Positions 1-9,014 of a stretch of DNA of 64,000 nt are shown here, one piece after another. The position numbers and the translations under genes are program-made. The stretch is from Clostridia bacterium. GTDB lineage: Bacteria; Bacillota; Clostridia; UMGS1883; UMGS1540. The first letter of the stretch is position 1. Each line of letters opens with the position of its first letter. The stretch covers positions 1-64,000 of the forward strand of contig JAFZQX010000031.1 of the NCBI GenBank assembly GCA_017620205.1. The letters are read 5' to 3'. The notes under the pieces were generated by a model. That model had not been told where the DNA came from. It ran no database searches and was given only the letters and a program-made list of their open reading frames with translations.

Positions 1-297
1 AAATAGTATTTATCCACACATACAAAATGTAAGCTTAAATCTCTTTTTTTGCGATCTGCGCAATTTTATCGAGCCCTTGAGACGAAGAGAAAATGGTGCA
101 GAACGGACAACCGGAACCCGAAGGCGTACATAGGTACGTCGAGAGGTGACGTTTGTTCGCAGCAAAAAAGAGACCATTAAAAAGAAAAGTCTGCTTTGGC
201 AGACTTTTCTTCATTAAGTTCTTAAATAGTATTTATCCACACATACAAAATGTAAGCTTAAATCTCTTTTTTGCGATCTGCGCAATTTTATCGAGCC
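1..297 (-). repeat. Post-stop repeat element, copy A, tandemly duplicated head
   Basis: This gene-free stretch begins immediately after the TGA of the VanZ-like gene. Positions 1-75 and 224-297 are a direct repeat that differs by one T in a T-run. Between them lie a 13-bp hairpin (182-194 pairs with 199-211) and a conserved tail module at about 80-167. Read on the minus strand the order is head, hairpin, tail, then a second head cut by the window edge, so this looks like a tandem array of an element also seen at 52106-52320 and 61225-61438. The tail contains ACGTC/GACGT and CGGACAA/TTGTTCG inverted repeats. No protein is supported. It may act in 3'-UTR folding or termination, which is inference. 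Confidence 0.75.
182..211 (-). terminator. Hairpin terminator downstream of the polysaccharide operon
   Basis: A perfect 13-bp stem (182-194 with 199-211) with a 4-nt loop is followed on the minus strand by a T-rich run. It lies within repeat copy A, about 90 nt after the VanZ-like stop codon, where the leftward operon would end. Confidence 0.7.
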
Positions 298-1167
298 TCA
301 ATATTCTTTTTCAAGCATTACCATACTGCACCTTCCGTCCCCGTCAAGCCAAAGCTTTACAAAGACAGGCTCTGCGTTTTCAACTTCGGAAATCATTTCT
401 TCTATTCCCGTTACGCTGTATTTCATTTCGCCGTTTACATCTTCCGCTATTACAAACACGGCAGTGTCCGCAAAACGGTATGTTTTCGGCGGCTCTTCTA
501 TTTTGTTTCCGTCCTTATCCTCCGCTATCTCTTTGTCAACAAAAACATCGCCGTGACTCATCTTATAAATCTGCGTTTTCACACTGTAATCTTCAATGGA
601 ATTTCCCGCAATTTTTCCGTTTTGTACAAGCATGCTCTGCGGCAAAATCTCAGGTTTTGCAATTACAACAAACATATATGAAAGACCTGAAACCGCAATA
701 ACAACAACGAGCGTCAGCAAATACGAAAGCGTTGTTTTCTTTCTGCCGCCCAAAACAAAAAAGTATATAAGCGCGCCCAAAACAAAGCCCAGGGTGTTTA
801 TAAGAAGATCGTCTATATCGGCGTATCCGCTTTTCGTTATATACTGTGCCGTTTCGGACGCCGCAATTATAACGAGACCCACGATAACCGTCTTCCAGAA
901 ATTAAGCTTATTAAATACCGCGGGCAGAATAAGACCAAGCGGCAAAAAGAGACACGTGTTTCCCAAATAGTTTATTAAAACAGACCTAAGCGACCGCGTT
1001 CCGCTTCTGTATTCCGACAAAACCCTAAACGGTTTGAAAACAAGCACGTCCGTATCCGTTCTTATACCGTTTTTAACAAACAATAGTTTAAAAAGTGCCG
1101 CAAAGTATAAAACCGCTAAAACTGCAAGTATTATTCTGAAAACAATTCCGCTGCGTTTTTCCGTCAT
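298..1167 (-). CDS. VanZ-like family membrane protein
   Basis: A 289-residue membrane protein with about five hydrophobic segments (roughly residues 8-30, 64-85, 91-110, 117-137, 145-170). The block from the second to fourth segment has the VanZ family pattern, including ETAQYI and an IDDLLINTLG motif. About 120 polar residues follow the last segment and probably lie outside the membrane. VanZ itself is linked to teicoplanin resistance, but most family members have no known role and often sit at the ends of capsule or exopolysaccharide loci, as here. It is the last gene of the leftward operon, 14 nt after the glycosyltransferase. The C-terminal domain was not recognised. Confidence 0.8.
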   Translation of the reverse strand: MTEKRSGIVFRIILAVLAVLYFAALFKLLFVKNGIRTDTDVLVFKPFRVLSEYRSGTRSLRSVLINYLGNTCLFLPLGLILPAVFNKLNFWKTVIVGLVIIAASETAQYITKSGYADIDDLLINTLGFVLGALIYFFVLGGRKKTTLSYLLTLVVVIAVSGLSYMFVVIAKPEILPQSMLVQNGKIAGNSIEDYSVKTQIYKMSHGDVFVDKEIAEDKDGNKIEEPPKTYRFADTAVFVIAEDVNGEMKYSVTGIEEMISEVENAEPVFVKLWLDGDGRCSMVMLEKEY

Positions 1168-1181
1168 GTCGCATACTCCTT

Positions 1182-2243
1182 TCAGTCTAAAAACTCGTTT
1201 ATTTTATTGATGTATTTTTTATCGTCTTCTATTACCGACGCAAGAAAATCTTCGCAGTTTTTTTCAAAATCTTCTCTGTCAAAACTTTCGTAATAATTAT
1301 ATACCTTTTCCGCAATACCGGTGTCTTCTTCGTCAAGGCTTATACCAAGACCGTATTTTTCTATAAGCTCTCCCGAAAAAGTACGGCTGTTGCCAAACAT
1401 CGGTTTTTTGCAAATCATGCCGTCGTAAAACTTATTGGCAACGGCGGGATAGTTTACAAAGCTCACGGGATAGTTATAGCAAATCATATCAAACGAATTT
1501 ACTATATCCATTTTATCCTCTTCTTTATACTCACCGCAAACCTTGACGTTTTCATATTTTTCCGCGCAGCTTTTCAGGTCTTCCACGCAGTCGCCTCCGC
1601 CGTGAAGTTCAAAGATAAAACGTTTGTCGCTGCCGAAAATACCGACAAGTTTTTTTAAATATTCAAACTCGCGCAGATAGCCTATATAGCCGATTAAAAC
1701 TTTGCCGTCCTCACGTCTCTTTGCACATTTTAAAACACGGTTTTCATAATACTTGTCTTGAAAGTTATGCGCAACGATAAGCTCTTTTTTATCTGTCAGA
1801 TATTTTTTAAAGCCGGGCGACGATATGCACGTCGCATATGAATTAAGTATTATTTTATTTATAAAATGACTGTATGGTTTAATATATTCATACGATGTGT
1901 CGCGGTAATCAAAAAAGTATTTGTTTTTATATTTTTTAAGAACGTCGTATAAAATAATTGCCGTCTGCGTTGTCAGCACAATCAGCTTTTGGTACTTTTG
2001 CTCTTTTAACGTCTTTTTTACAAAACGGCGGAAATTCTTGTACGGTGTAACTTTTGAAAACAGGCTTGAATATCTCTTTACATCTTCAAAATATGTGCGG
2101 TAGTTTTCGCCGTCCTTTTCACAGGTTCCGTTGCGGCTCCACTGCACAATTTCGTATGGAACGCCCCGTTCGTTGAGCACGTTTATGTATTTTTTTGCAA
2201 AAGGGGAAAGCGCTATCTCTCCCACAATAATAATACCTACCAT
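1182..2243 (-). CDS. Glycosyltransferase (GT-B-like) of the exopolysaccharide cluster
   Basis: 353 residues with no signal peptide or membrane segment. The layout suggests a two-domain GT-B enzyme: an N-terminal VGIIIVGEIALSPF nucleotide-fold start, then a second domain with KVLIGYIGYLREFEYL and FELHGGGD, as in many glycosyltransferase 4-like proteins. Expected role is transfer of a sugar to the lipid-linked repeat unit on the cytoplasmic face. Donor and acceptor cannot be inferred. It starts 3 nt after the preceding GT4 gene ends, so the two are translationally linked. Family assignment is moderate because the usual E-x7-E motif is not clear. Confidence 0.75.
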   Translation of the reverse strand: MVGIIIVGEIALSPFAKKYINVLNERGVPYEIVQWSRNGTCEKDGENYRTYFEDVKRYSSLFSKVTPYKNFRRFVKKTLKEQKYQKLIVLTTQTAIILYDVLKKYKNKYFFDYRDTSYEYIKPYSHFINKIILNSYATCISSPGFKKYLTDKKELIVAHNFQDKYYENRVLKCAKRREDGKVLIGYIGYLREFEYLKKLVGIFGSDKRFIFELHGGGDCVEDLKSCAEKYENVKVCGEYKEEDKMDIVNSFDMICYNYPVSFVNYPAVANKFYDGMICKKPMFGNSRTFSGELIEKYGLGISLDEEDTGIAEKVYNYYESFDREDFEKNCEDFLASVIEDDKKYINKINEFLD

Positions 2244-2246
2244 AGT

Positions 2247-3410
2247 TTAAGCCTCGCTTATAAGTTTTTCAAATTGCAAAAGCGCCGTGTCGTTTGAAAT
2301 TTCCGCGCTGTTTGTTTTTTCTTTAAGCAAATCCGGATTTTGCAAAATCTCCACGAGTTTTTCTTCTATTGCGCTGTCGTTGTTTTCCACGGCGAAGCCT
2401 ATATTTCTGTCTTCAACAAGCTCTTTTGCGGAGGTGGTATCCGTTGTGAGAATCGGGAGATTAAAATACTCCGCCTCACCGAATACCATCGGTGCCGCCT
2501 CATCGTAAGAGGGGACAAGCAGTAAATCCGATCCCGCGAAAAACGGATACGGGTTTCCGAGAGCGCCTAAAAAATCAACGCAGTCTGAAAGCCCCAATTT
2601 ATCGCGCTCCGCCTTTGCCAAATCAAACAGCACGCCGTCGCCGGCAATGCGCCAATTAAATTTATACGCGCGCTCTTTAAGGTTTTTAAATATGGGAAGC
2701 ATACGCATAATTCCTTTTTCCGTGCTTATCCTCGCCGCGGTGAAAATATTTAAAACGCCGTCTGCATGCTGCGGCGAATACGCGTCCGCCAGGCTTTTCA
2801 TTTTCTCAAAATCATAGCAGTTTAATACAGTTACCGTTTTGTCTTTGTATTCGGGACACTCGCTTATAAACACATCTCTGACAGAGTCGGAAACGCAGGC
2901 GATTTTGTCAAAATTTTTATAATAGCTTTTGTTATATGCGTTATTGCCCGCATAGTGTTTAAAATCACAATGCACAAAGCTGATTTTTTCCCTGGCGGAA
3001 ACCGCGTTTACCGCGAACTCATTGCATCCGCCGTAAAAAAGCTTATATTCCGAGTTCTGCGAAAACGAAATTGCGGCGTCATACTCTCCTTTTATTTTCT
3101 GCATACGCGAAAGCACTCCGAACGGGAATTTTGTGCCGAAAGCTTTTGTTGCCGCCGCCCAGAACGAGCGATGCAAAAAAGTAAAAAACCCTTTTTGCTT
3201 TGCCTCCGCCTGGCTCATTCCCATTATCCTTGTGAAGCAGTTTCCGCGCAGTATTTTTACGTTTTGCGGAACATCGCCCATAAGCTCGCCTTCCGGATAA
3301 AAGAGGAAAAGCGTTATATCGTGCCTGTTTTTAATTTCGCTAAGCAAATTTAAAAGGGATTTTTGTATTCCCCCTATATGAAGATTGTTGCAAACAAACA
3401 GTAATTTCAT
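2247..3410 (-). CDS. Glycosyltransferase family 4
   Basis: 387 residues. The N-terminus (LLFVCNNLHIGGIQKSLLNL) is the typical GT4 acceptor-domain start with a glycine-rich loop. The C-terminal donor domain carries IFTAARISTEKGI, WRIAGDGVL, VDFLGALGNPYPFFAGSDLLLVPS and the catalytic-type EAAPMVFGEAEYFNLPI segment, matching the E-x7-E region of GT4 enzymes. It is probably a retaining transferase that extends the polysaccharide repeat unit in the cytoplasm. It lies between the flippase and a second transferase in one leftward operon. The sugar specificity is unknown. Confidence 0.88.
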   Translation of the reverse strand: MKLLFVCNNLHIGGIQKSLLNLLSEIKNRHDITLFLFYPEGELMGDVPQNVKILRGNCFTRIMGMSQAEAKQKGFFTFLHRSFWAAATKAFGTKFPFGVLSRMQKIKGEYDAAISFSQNSEYKLFYGGCNEFAVNAVSAREKISFVHCDFKHYAGNNAYNKSYYKNFDKIACVSDSVRDVFISECPEYKDKTVTVLNCYDFEKMKSLADAYSPQHADGVLNIFTAARISTEKGIMRMLPIFKNLKERAYKFNWRIAGDGVLFDLAKAERDKLGLSDCVDFLGALGNPYPFFAGSDLLLVPSYDEAAPMVFGEAEYFNLPILTTDTTSAKELVEDRNIGFAVENNDSAIEEKLVEILQNPDLLKEKTNSAEISNDTALLQFEKLISEA

Positions 3411-3424
3411 AATCCGTTCACCTT

Positions 3425-4951
3425 TTATGCCTTTTTAAGCTTACTCATCAGGATAGATTTTATCTTGTTCCTGAAATATATATACCCGTCGTTTTTCCAG
3501 AAAATAACGCTGTTTACTCCAAGCGCCAAAGTAAGAGCCATAAGACCGCTTATTATAAATCTCAAATACGGATTTATCGCGGGCAGCTGCCTTGTCAGGT
3601 TGCCTATCAAAAAGCACTCTGCGGCGGTAAACAAAAAGTAAAAATATGTTTCCGAAAGTATTTTAAAAGAATTTTTCTTAAGGAATTTTTTATAGAAAAA
3701 AACAATTTTTAAATTGTACTGGATAACATAGGTGCAAATGGTTCCGAGAAGTATTCCGGCAATACCTATCATCTTGCCGAGTATAAACGATACTATAAGG
3801 TTTATAGTAGAGCCCGTAATAGCTATATACTTGTCCGTTTTAAAAAGTCCGGATGCCGACATCATAGTCCATACGGGCAGCTTTATCGTTGCAAAATAGA
3901 AAACGCCTATGCATATATAAACTACGTACCTTTGCAGAAGCAAATCCTTGCCGAAGGCAAGCGTTATAAAAGGATCTATAAGACACGTTAAACAAACGCA
4001 GCAAAAAGCCGCCATGAAAAACATAATAAATACAAGTCTTTTTAAAACCCTTTCAACATAATCGGCCGATTCCGTTGCGAGAAGGTTTCCTATGCTGCCC
4101 GTCATGGCATAAGAAAACTGGTTCATAACAGACGACAGCGTATTAAGTATTATCGTATAGTTTGAATAAAGACCCGTAACTATTGTTCCTACAAGCGCGG
4201 ATATTAATATATTATCCGTTGAGTTTGTAATAGTCGCGCTCATCTTGCCGATGAATATATTTTTAATATCTTTAAATATCGCGAGCTTATTCTCACGCGG
4301 CAGCTTTAAGTGTCTGTGCAGTATGTACGGATACATTTTGTTTACTTTCCGCGCGATAAAGATATTGTTTACAAGCCCCGCAACGATAAGGAAAATAAGA
4401 TACCATGCGAAACTCTTTGTAGTTATTAAAATCGCAATTCCGCCTATAACCGTAACTATTTTAAATATAAGGTCAAAAATAGTAGTTATATACTGCTTCT
4501 GATCCGCCAAAAGAAGAGAACGCTTATACGCGAACAGATACGATGTGGATGTTTGAAGCAAAAACAGGAAGTATATCCACATTACATATCCGTTTGTGTA
4601 CGAAACATCACGCACGATATATTTTAAAAAGGGCATAAGGCATAAACCGAGCGCCATAATGGTGGCGGCTATGAGAATATATACCGTGCGGTAAAAATTC
4701 ATAAGGCGCGTTATGGTTTCCCTGTCGTCAGTTGCAAGCGGCTTATACATATGGAAAATAACCGCCATGCCAACGCCCATCTCAGCAAGCGAAAGCACTG
4801 CCACAACATTTGTTAAAAGGCCGTTTAAACCTACGCCTTCAACGCCTATTGTGTCAATCATAACGCGTCTTGAAAACAGACTCAGTATACAAAAAACAAA
4901 TTGTTGAAACAAACCCCAAATGGAGTTTTTAACCGTTGCTTCAGCTCTCAT
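3425..4951 (-). CDS. Wzx-like polysaccharide flippase (MATE/PST superfamily)
   Basis: 508 residues, mostly hydrophobic, with about 12-14 membrane helices. The N-terminal pattern (VKNSIWGLFQQFVFCILSLFSRRVMIDTIG followed by GLNGLLTNVVAVLSLAEMG, given here as two parts) is typical of polysaccharide biosynthesis/export proteins. The expected role is to flip undecaprenyl-diphosphate-linked repeat units to the outer face for Wzy polymerisation. It sits beside two Wzz-like genes and a Wzy-like gene, which completes a Wzx/Wzy-type set. The ribosome binding site upstream (minus strand GGAGCAGAGATTT) is modest. Confidence 0.88.
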   Translation of the reverse strand: MRAEATVKNSIWGLFQQFVFCILSLFSRRVMIDTIGVEGVGLNGLLTNVVAVLSLAEMGVGMAVIFHMYKPLATDDRETITRLMNFYRTVYILIAATIMALGLCLMPFLKYIVRDVSYTNGYVMWIYFLFLLQTSTSYLFAYKRSLLLADQKQYITTIFDLIFKIVTVIGGIAILITTKSFAWYLIFLIVAGLVNNIFIARKVNKMYPYILHRHLKLPRENKLAIFKDIKNIFIGKMSATITNSTDNILISALVGTIVTGLYSNYTIILNTLSSVMNQFSYAMTGSIGNLLATESADYVERVLKRLVFIMFFMAAFCCVCLTCLIDPFITLAFGKDLLLQRYVVYICIGVFYFATIKLPVWTMMSASGLFKTDKYIAITGSTINLIVSFILGKMIGIAGILLGTICTYVIQYNLKIVFFYKKFLKKNSFKILSETYFYFLFTAAECFLIGNLTRQLPAINPYLRFIISGLMALTLALGVNSVIFWKNDGYIYFRNKIKSILMSKLKKA

Positions 4952-4965
4952 AAATCTCTGCTCCG

Positions 4966-6381
4966 TTATTCTGTTGCTGCTTCCCCTATTGCTTCCTCTT
5001 CTTTTTTCTCTTTTTCTTTTTTCTCGCTGTATTTCGAATACTTTTTGATTATTTCGTATCCTATAGCGGCTACGGTAGATAACATAAGTCCGCCGATTAA
5101 AGCGATTACTTTATAAAGAGAACCGTATAAGTTTTCAAAACAGCCTACACCGCTTAATTTTTTTATGTGTTTTGAAGGTATATAGGAGTTGTAATCGTCT
5201 ATATTGCTGTTTGCCTTATTGTACAGCTCGGTAAGCTCAGTGAGGATATCCTCGATTTCCTTTTGAACCTCCGCTTCGCACTCTTCATAGTTTACTGCTG
5301 TTTCGGGCACGGCGGTAAACTTGTCAATAATCGTCTGACAGTATTCTGCGTCAAGTCTTCTGCTGTTTGCGGCGATACTGTCGTTGGCGTAATTTACAAT
5401 CAAACTGTCGTAAGTTGTTTCTTCTTCAACATCCTCCGAATGGTCATATTCAATATCTTCTATTATTTCAACCTTGGTGCCGTCCTCGTTATACGCATTC
5501 GGAACATTTTTGTTTGCTTCAACATAAGCGTCCATTCTGTCTTTTGTAAGCGTCGCCTTATAGTTTAAGTTGCTCATCTCACGCGTGTTGCTTTCAATGC
5601 GCTCCGTATACTTGTTTAAGAGAAGCCATTTGTTTTTTGTTACCTGGCCTTCGAAAATCTTTGTATACACGTGCGGTATCGAAAACTCGTTTATACGTTC
5701 AAATTCCTTTAATAAATCCTCAAAAGTAAGACCTGTTGAAGGAGAACGGTAACCCGCGCTGTCTTTTGAATATGTTGTCAGCGACGTAATGGTCTGCTTA
5801 ACGTTATCCTGTATCTGTTCAATCTGCTCTATATAATCAAAGTTCTTTTTGTTTAAGTCATAGTCAACTTCATTAAGTGTTGCGAGATAGAGATAGTTTT
5901 CCGAATAGTATTTGAAGTAATTTACGATTACTCTGGACAGTATGTTCCTTGTGTTCTCCTGGGAAGAATTGCCTTTATATGTAACCGTAAAGGATTTCGG
6001 AAAATACTGATATTCCTCTCCGAGCTTTTCCTTTGCCGCTTTAAGGTTATCAACCGTGGTAGGGGTAATGGGAGCGATTGAAATCTTTTCTCTTATAGAT
6101 TCAACTCTTCTGTTTTCGTATCCCAAATCTTTCAAAACGTTTAAGATAACCTGCGGGGCTTTAATCTCGTTTGAATCAAACTCCTGTCCGTCAAGCGTTT
6201 TGCCGTTGCTGATACAAGCGTCGTCGTATTGAATTATAACCTTTGCGCTGTATGTCTGTTTCGCATCGATATATAAAGACGCCAAAATAACGCAAAGTAC
6301 GGTAAAAGCAACAATAACCCACTTCCATTTGAATACGTATTTAATTAAATCCCATATTGAAATACTCATACTGTCGCTCAC
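4966..6381 (-). CDS. Wzz-like chain-length determinant protein (first copy)
   Basis: 471 residues with the Wzz topology: a short cytoplasmic N-terminus, a membrane helix at about 17-34, a long polar extracytoplasmic region with coiled-coil character, and a second helix near 425-445. After it comes a Lys/Glu-rich tail ending near EEEAIGEAATE. No Walker motifs or tyrosine cluster are present, so it is not a fused BY-kinase. It would control polymer length together with Wzy. Its start codon overlaps the stop of the next Wzz-like gene by 4 nt (ATGA), which implies translational coupling. Confidence 0.82.
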   Translation of the reverse strand: MSDSMSISIWDLIKYVFKWKWVIVAFTVLCVILASLYIDAKQTYSAKVIIQYDDACISNGKTLDGQEFDSNEIKAPQVILNVLKDLGYENRRVESIREKISIAPITPTTVDNLKAAKEKLGEEYQYFPKSFTVTYKGNSSQENTRNILSRVIVNYFKYYSENYLYLATLNEVDYDLNKKNFDYIEQIEQIQDNVKQTITSLTTYSKDSAGYRSPSTGLTFEDLLKEFERINEFSIPHVYTKIFEGQVTKNKWLLLNKYTERIESNTREMSNLNYKATLTKDRMDAYVEANKNVPNAYNEDGTKVEIIEDIEYDHSEDVEEETTYDSLIVNYANDSIAANSRRLDAEYCQTIIDKFTAVPETAVNYEECEAEVQKEIEDILTELTELYNKANSNIDDYNSYIPSKHIKKLSGVGCFENLYGSLYKVIALIGGLMLSTVAAIGYEIIKKYSKYSEKKEKEKKEEEAIGEAATE

Positions 6382-7730
6382 CTCTTTCCTTTAACAACCT
6401 TAAATGAAGAAAACGCTTTTTTCATCATTTTCAGCCGTTTTGAAACGCCCTTTTTCCAGAACTCTTTAAACACTATAACCGCCATCGCGATAATAAAGCC
6501 GAGAATCATAAATTTAATAATGAGCGTAACATTCAGCCTATTGTTTTCCGGCAAGCGGATTCTGAAATAATTCATGCTCTTATGCTGAAGATACTCGTCA
6601 TCTATTTTTATTACGCTTTTTGATAAATCTTCCAGCTCGGCGGATAGTTCATCTATCATACTGTCCGCCATGGCGTTTACATCTGCGCTTGACTGACCTG
6701 CCGCGGAATATTTGGCGAAAAGGCTTTGATAATATTCAATATCCTTAAGCGTTTTAGCCGCTTCAATACCGTCCGAATAAGACTGTCTTGTAAGCGTGTC
6801 AAGACCTGTCTTGGTGCGGCTCATGTAATAATTGCGTTTATTGTCGACAGAAGGAATATATGCCACGGCAGTTATTGCCGATTCATACTGTCCGAGCGCG
6901 TCTCTTGAAATATTGGATGCGTCCGAAAGCTTTCTGTACTCCAGAAAATTATCAAATACGAGGTAATCCGTACGTTTCACGGTTTCATAGTTGTTTTTTG
7001 ATATGGCGTTTTGTACAATGAACGCGTAAAAGTTTTCAAGGCTGGTGTCGCGGAAATTTTCTATCTGCTTTGCCGCCATACCGAGGTTTACCTTGTCTTC
7101 CGTATAGAAAGCGCGGTTTTCGTTTTGCTGGCTTTTTACATACGAAAGCATCGAGTCAACCTTATTTTTCAATATTGTATAAATCTCAAGGTAATCTCTG
7201 CCGGAAAAATCATAAGAGCCCGATTTAAAATCAAGCACGTCGTTTTTCTCCGAATATTTTTCGGTAAAATACTCAGTATATGCTTTTGCCAAATTTTCCA
7301 TAAATACTTCGGATTCGTTTTTGGAAAATTTGTTCTTCTGTGAATAGTAAACGTAAAACGTTGTCGGCATATAAATTGAATTCTTTTCGTTATGTACATC
7401 CGACACTATTTTATCCATAGCCTGTCCCGTTACCTTTGTCAAAACAGTTACTCTGGAGCGCAGAAATTCAGTATCAATATCATTGTTTTTAAGGTTTGCT
7501 TTCGCTTTTTCAAGAACCTCGGGCGCCTTGATATCGGATATTTCAAACATACTTCCGTCCGGATTCAATCCCCTTTCGGCTCCCGGATAGTTAAACTCTA
7601 TCGTCATGCATTTTAAGCGGTTGACGATGAGAACATTATACATTTCTCCCAAAAGGCCAAAAACAAGTGTTATTATAATAACGGTCAAAATATACCGTTT
7701 TTTCATCAAACGGTTTATATAATCAATCAT
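6378..7730 (-). CDS. Wzz-like chain-length determinant protein (second copy)
   Basis: 450 residues with the same two-helix architecture as its neighbour: helix 1 at about 12-33, a long helical extracytoplasmic domain, helix 2 near 400-420 and a basic cytoplasmic tail (KEFWKKGVSKRLKMMKKAF). Sequence identity to the adjacent Wzz-like protein appears low, but both share an early 'IKAPEVLEKAK' or 'IKAPQVILNVL' segment after the first helix, consistent with old duplication. Both ends overlap neighbours by 4 nt. Two adjacent Wzz proteins could form a hetero-oligomer or regulate two chain-length classes (inference). No BY-kinase partner is visible in the window. Confidence 0.8.
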   Translation of the reverse strand: MIDYINRLMKKRYILTVIIITLVFGLLGEMYNVLIVNRLKCMTIEFNYPGAERGLNPDGSMFEISDIKAPEVLEKAKANLKNNDIDTEFLRSRVTVLTKVTGQAMDKIVSDVHNEKNSIYMPTTFYVYYSQKNKFSKNESEVFMENLAKAYTEYFTEKYSEKNDVLDFKSGSYDFSGRDYLEIYTILKNKVDSMLSYVKSQQNENRAFYTEDKVNLGMAAKQIENFRDTSLENFYAFIVQNAISKNNYETVKRTDYLVFDNFLEYRKLSDASNISRDALGQYESAITAVAYIPSVDNKRNYYMSRTKTGLDTLTRQSYSDGIEAAKTLKDIEYYQSLFAKYSAAGQSSADVNAMADSMIDELSAELEDLSKSVIKIDDEYLQHKSMNYFRIRLPENNRLNVTLIIKFMILGFIIAMAVIVFKEFWKKGVSKRLKMMKKAFSSFKVVKGKR

Positions 7731-8965
7731 TTGGCAGCCCTCTTTTCTTCATTGTATTTTTCAAGGACGTCTTCGGGAAGATGCCCTTTTACCGAAATAG
7801 CACACATCATCATAATATTCAAATACGGCTTGAAAACATAAAATGTCAGCGACATTCCGAAAGCCATCAGCGCGATAAACGCGCATGTATATAATTTATC
7901 GGTTCGCATAGGCCTTATAAGGCAGGCAAACATGGCCAAAAGAAACAGCAAAAGCCCCAAAAGCCCCTGATCGCTGAATATCTGAATAAATGTATTGTGC
8001 GCAACGCCGTTTAAAAAAGTTTTCGGCGCTTCCGAGAGGATTTTGTACGATGACAAAACACCCGACCCGAAAATAATTCTTTCGGGCTTTGCAAAGGTAT
8101 ATTCCAAAAGATATTCCCAAATATCAAATCTGCCGCTGCCCTTGTCCTCCGCAACCTGTTCTATGCTGTAACGCTCCCGCACGGTTTCGGGCAGAAGCGG
8201 AAACACAACGGTAATAACAAGCACGGATAAAACCACGGTGGCAAGACAAATCGCAACCTTCGCCTTAACGCTCTTTATGCCGATTATGATATACGCGAAC
8301 GCTCCTATCAGAATTCCGAGAAGACCGCCTCTTGAACCCGTTTTTAAGATTGCGTACATCATCAGAAGCAGCATTACCGCATAAAGCGGCATAAGCTTCT
8401 CTTTTTTTGTTATTCTTTTTATGCATATAAGAAACGGCATTATAAAATATGAGCAAAACTGGTTTTGATCTTCCTCGCAGCCGAACACGCGGATAACTGC
8501 TCTTTCTTCGATTTCGCTTACAACCTCTTTGCTTGAAAACGCAACGTATATGCATATAGCGCCTACGCCCAGCCATATCCATTCAATAAGCCTTATTTCG
8601 CGCTCGTTATATACGCGCATACTGATAAGCATAAACGTCAGAAAGCCAAGTACCATATCGCGCGTTGTCGTCACAGACCTGTCAACGTAATATCCCGAAA
8701 GCTGTAATATAGTATATAAAACATATAAAAAATATGTAAAATGAACGTAGTTAAACGAGATTTTGCTTTTTCCCATCAACATCCGCGCCGAAAGGAATGC
8801 AACTGTAGGCATGGTCACAAGCTTTAACACGGAACCGAAAGGGGTTGTAACAACCGTCAACGGCAAGCAGATAAAGTACATGCAGGCAAACAGGCAGTCT
8901 ATGCTTATTTTCTCTTTTGTTTCTTCTGTTGTTGCCGCTAAAGCTTCCGCCACCGGTCTCTCCAC
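7727..8965 (-). CDS. O-antigen ligase/Wzy-like polymerase
   Basis: 412 residues with about 10-12 hydrophobic segments and a larger extracytoplasmic loop near residues 245-320. In that loop, SGRFDIWEYLLEY and GVAHNTFIQIFSDQGLLGLLLF match the Wzy_C (O-antigen ligase) pattern, including the conserved H-N-x-F/Y-I segment. The likely role is polymerisation of exported repeat units. The longest reading begins with GTG at 8965, but the Shine-Dalgarno then almost abuts the start; a GTG four codons later is a plausible alternative. It lies between the GT2 gene and the Wzz pair. Confidence 0.84.
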   Translation of the reverse strand: MERPVAEALAATTEETKEKISIDCLFACMYFICLPLTVVTTPFGSVLKLVTMPTVAFLSARMLMGKSKISFNYVHFTYFLYVLYTILQLSGYYVDRSVTTTRDMVLGFLTFMLISMRVYNEREIRLIEWIWLGVGAICIYVAFSSKEVVSEIEERAVIRVFGCEEDQNQFCSYFIMPFLICIKRITKKEKLMPLYAVMLLLMMYAILKTGSRGGLLGILIGAFAYIIIGIKSVKAKVAICLATVVLSVLVITVVFPLLPETVRERYSIEQVAEDKGSGRFDIWEYLLEYTFAKPERIIFGSGVLSSYKILSEAPKTFLNGVAHNTFIQIFSDQGLLGLLLFLLAMFACLIRPMRTDKLYTCAFIALMAFGMSLTFYVFKPYLNIMMMCAISVKGHLPEDVLEKYNEEKRAAK

Positions 8966-9014
8966 TCCTTTTCTAACACAGGAAACTGCGCGCGGTTGTG
9001 CGCAGTTTCCTTGT

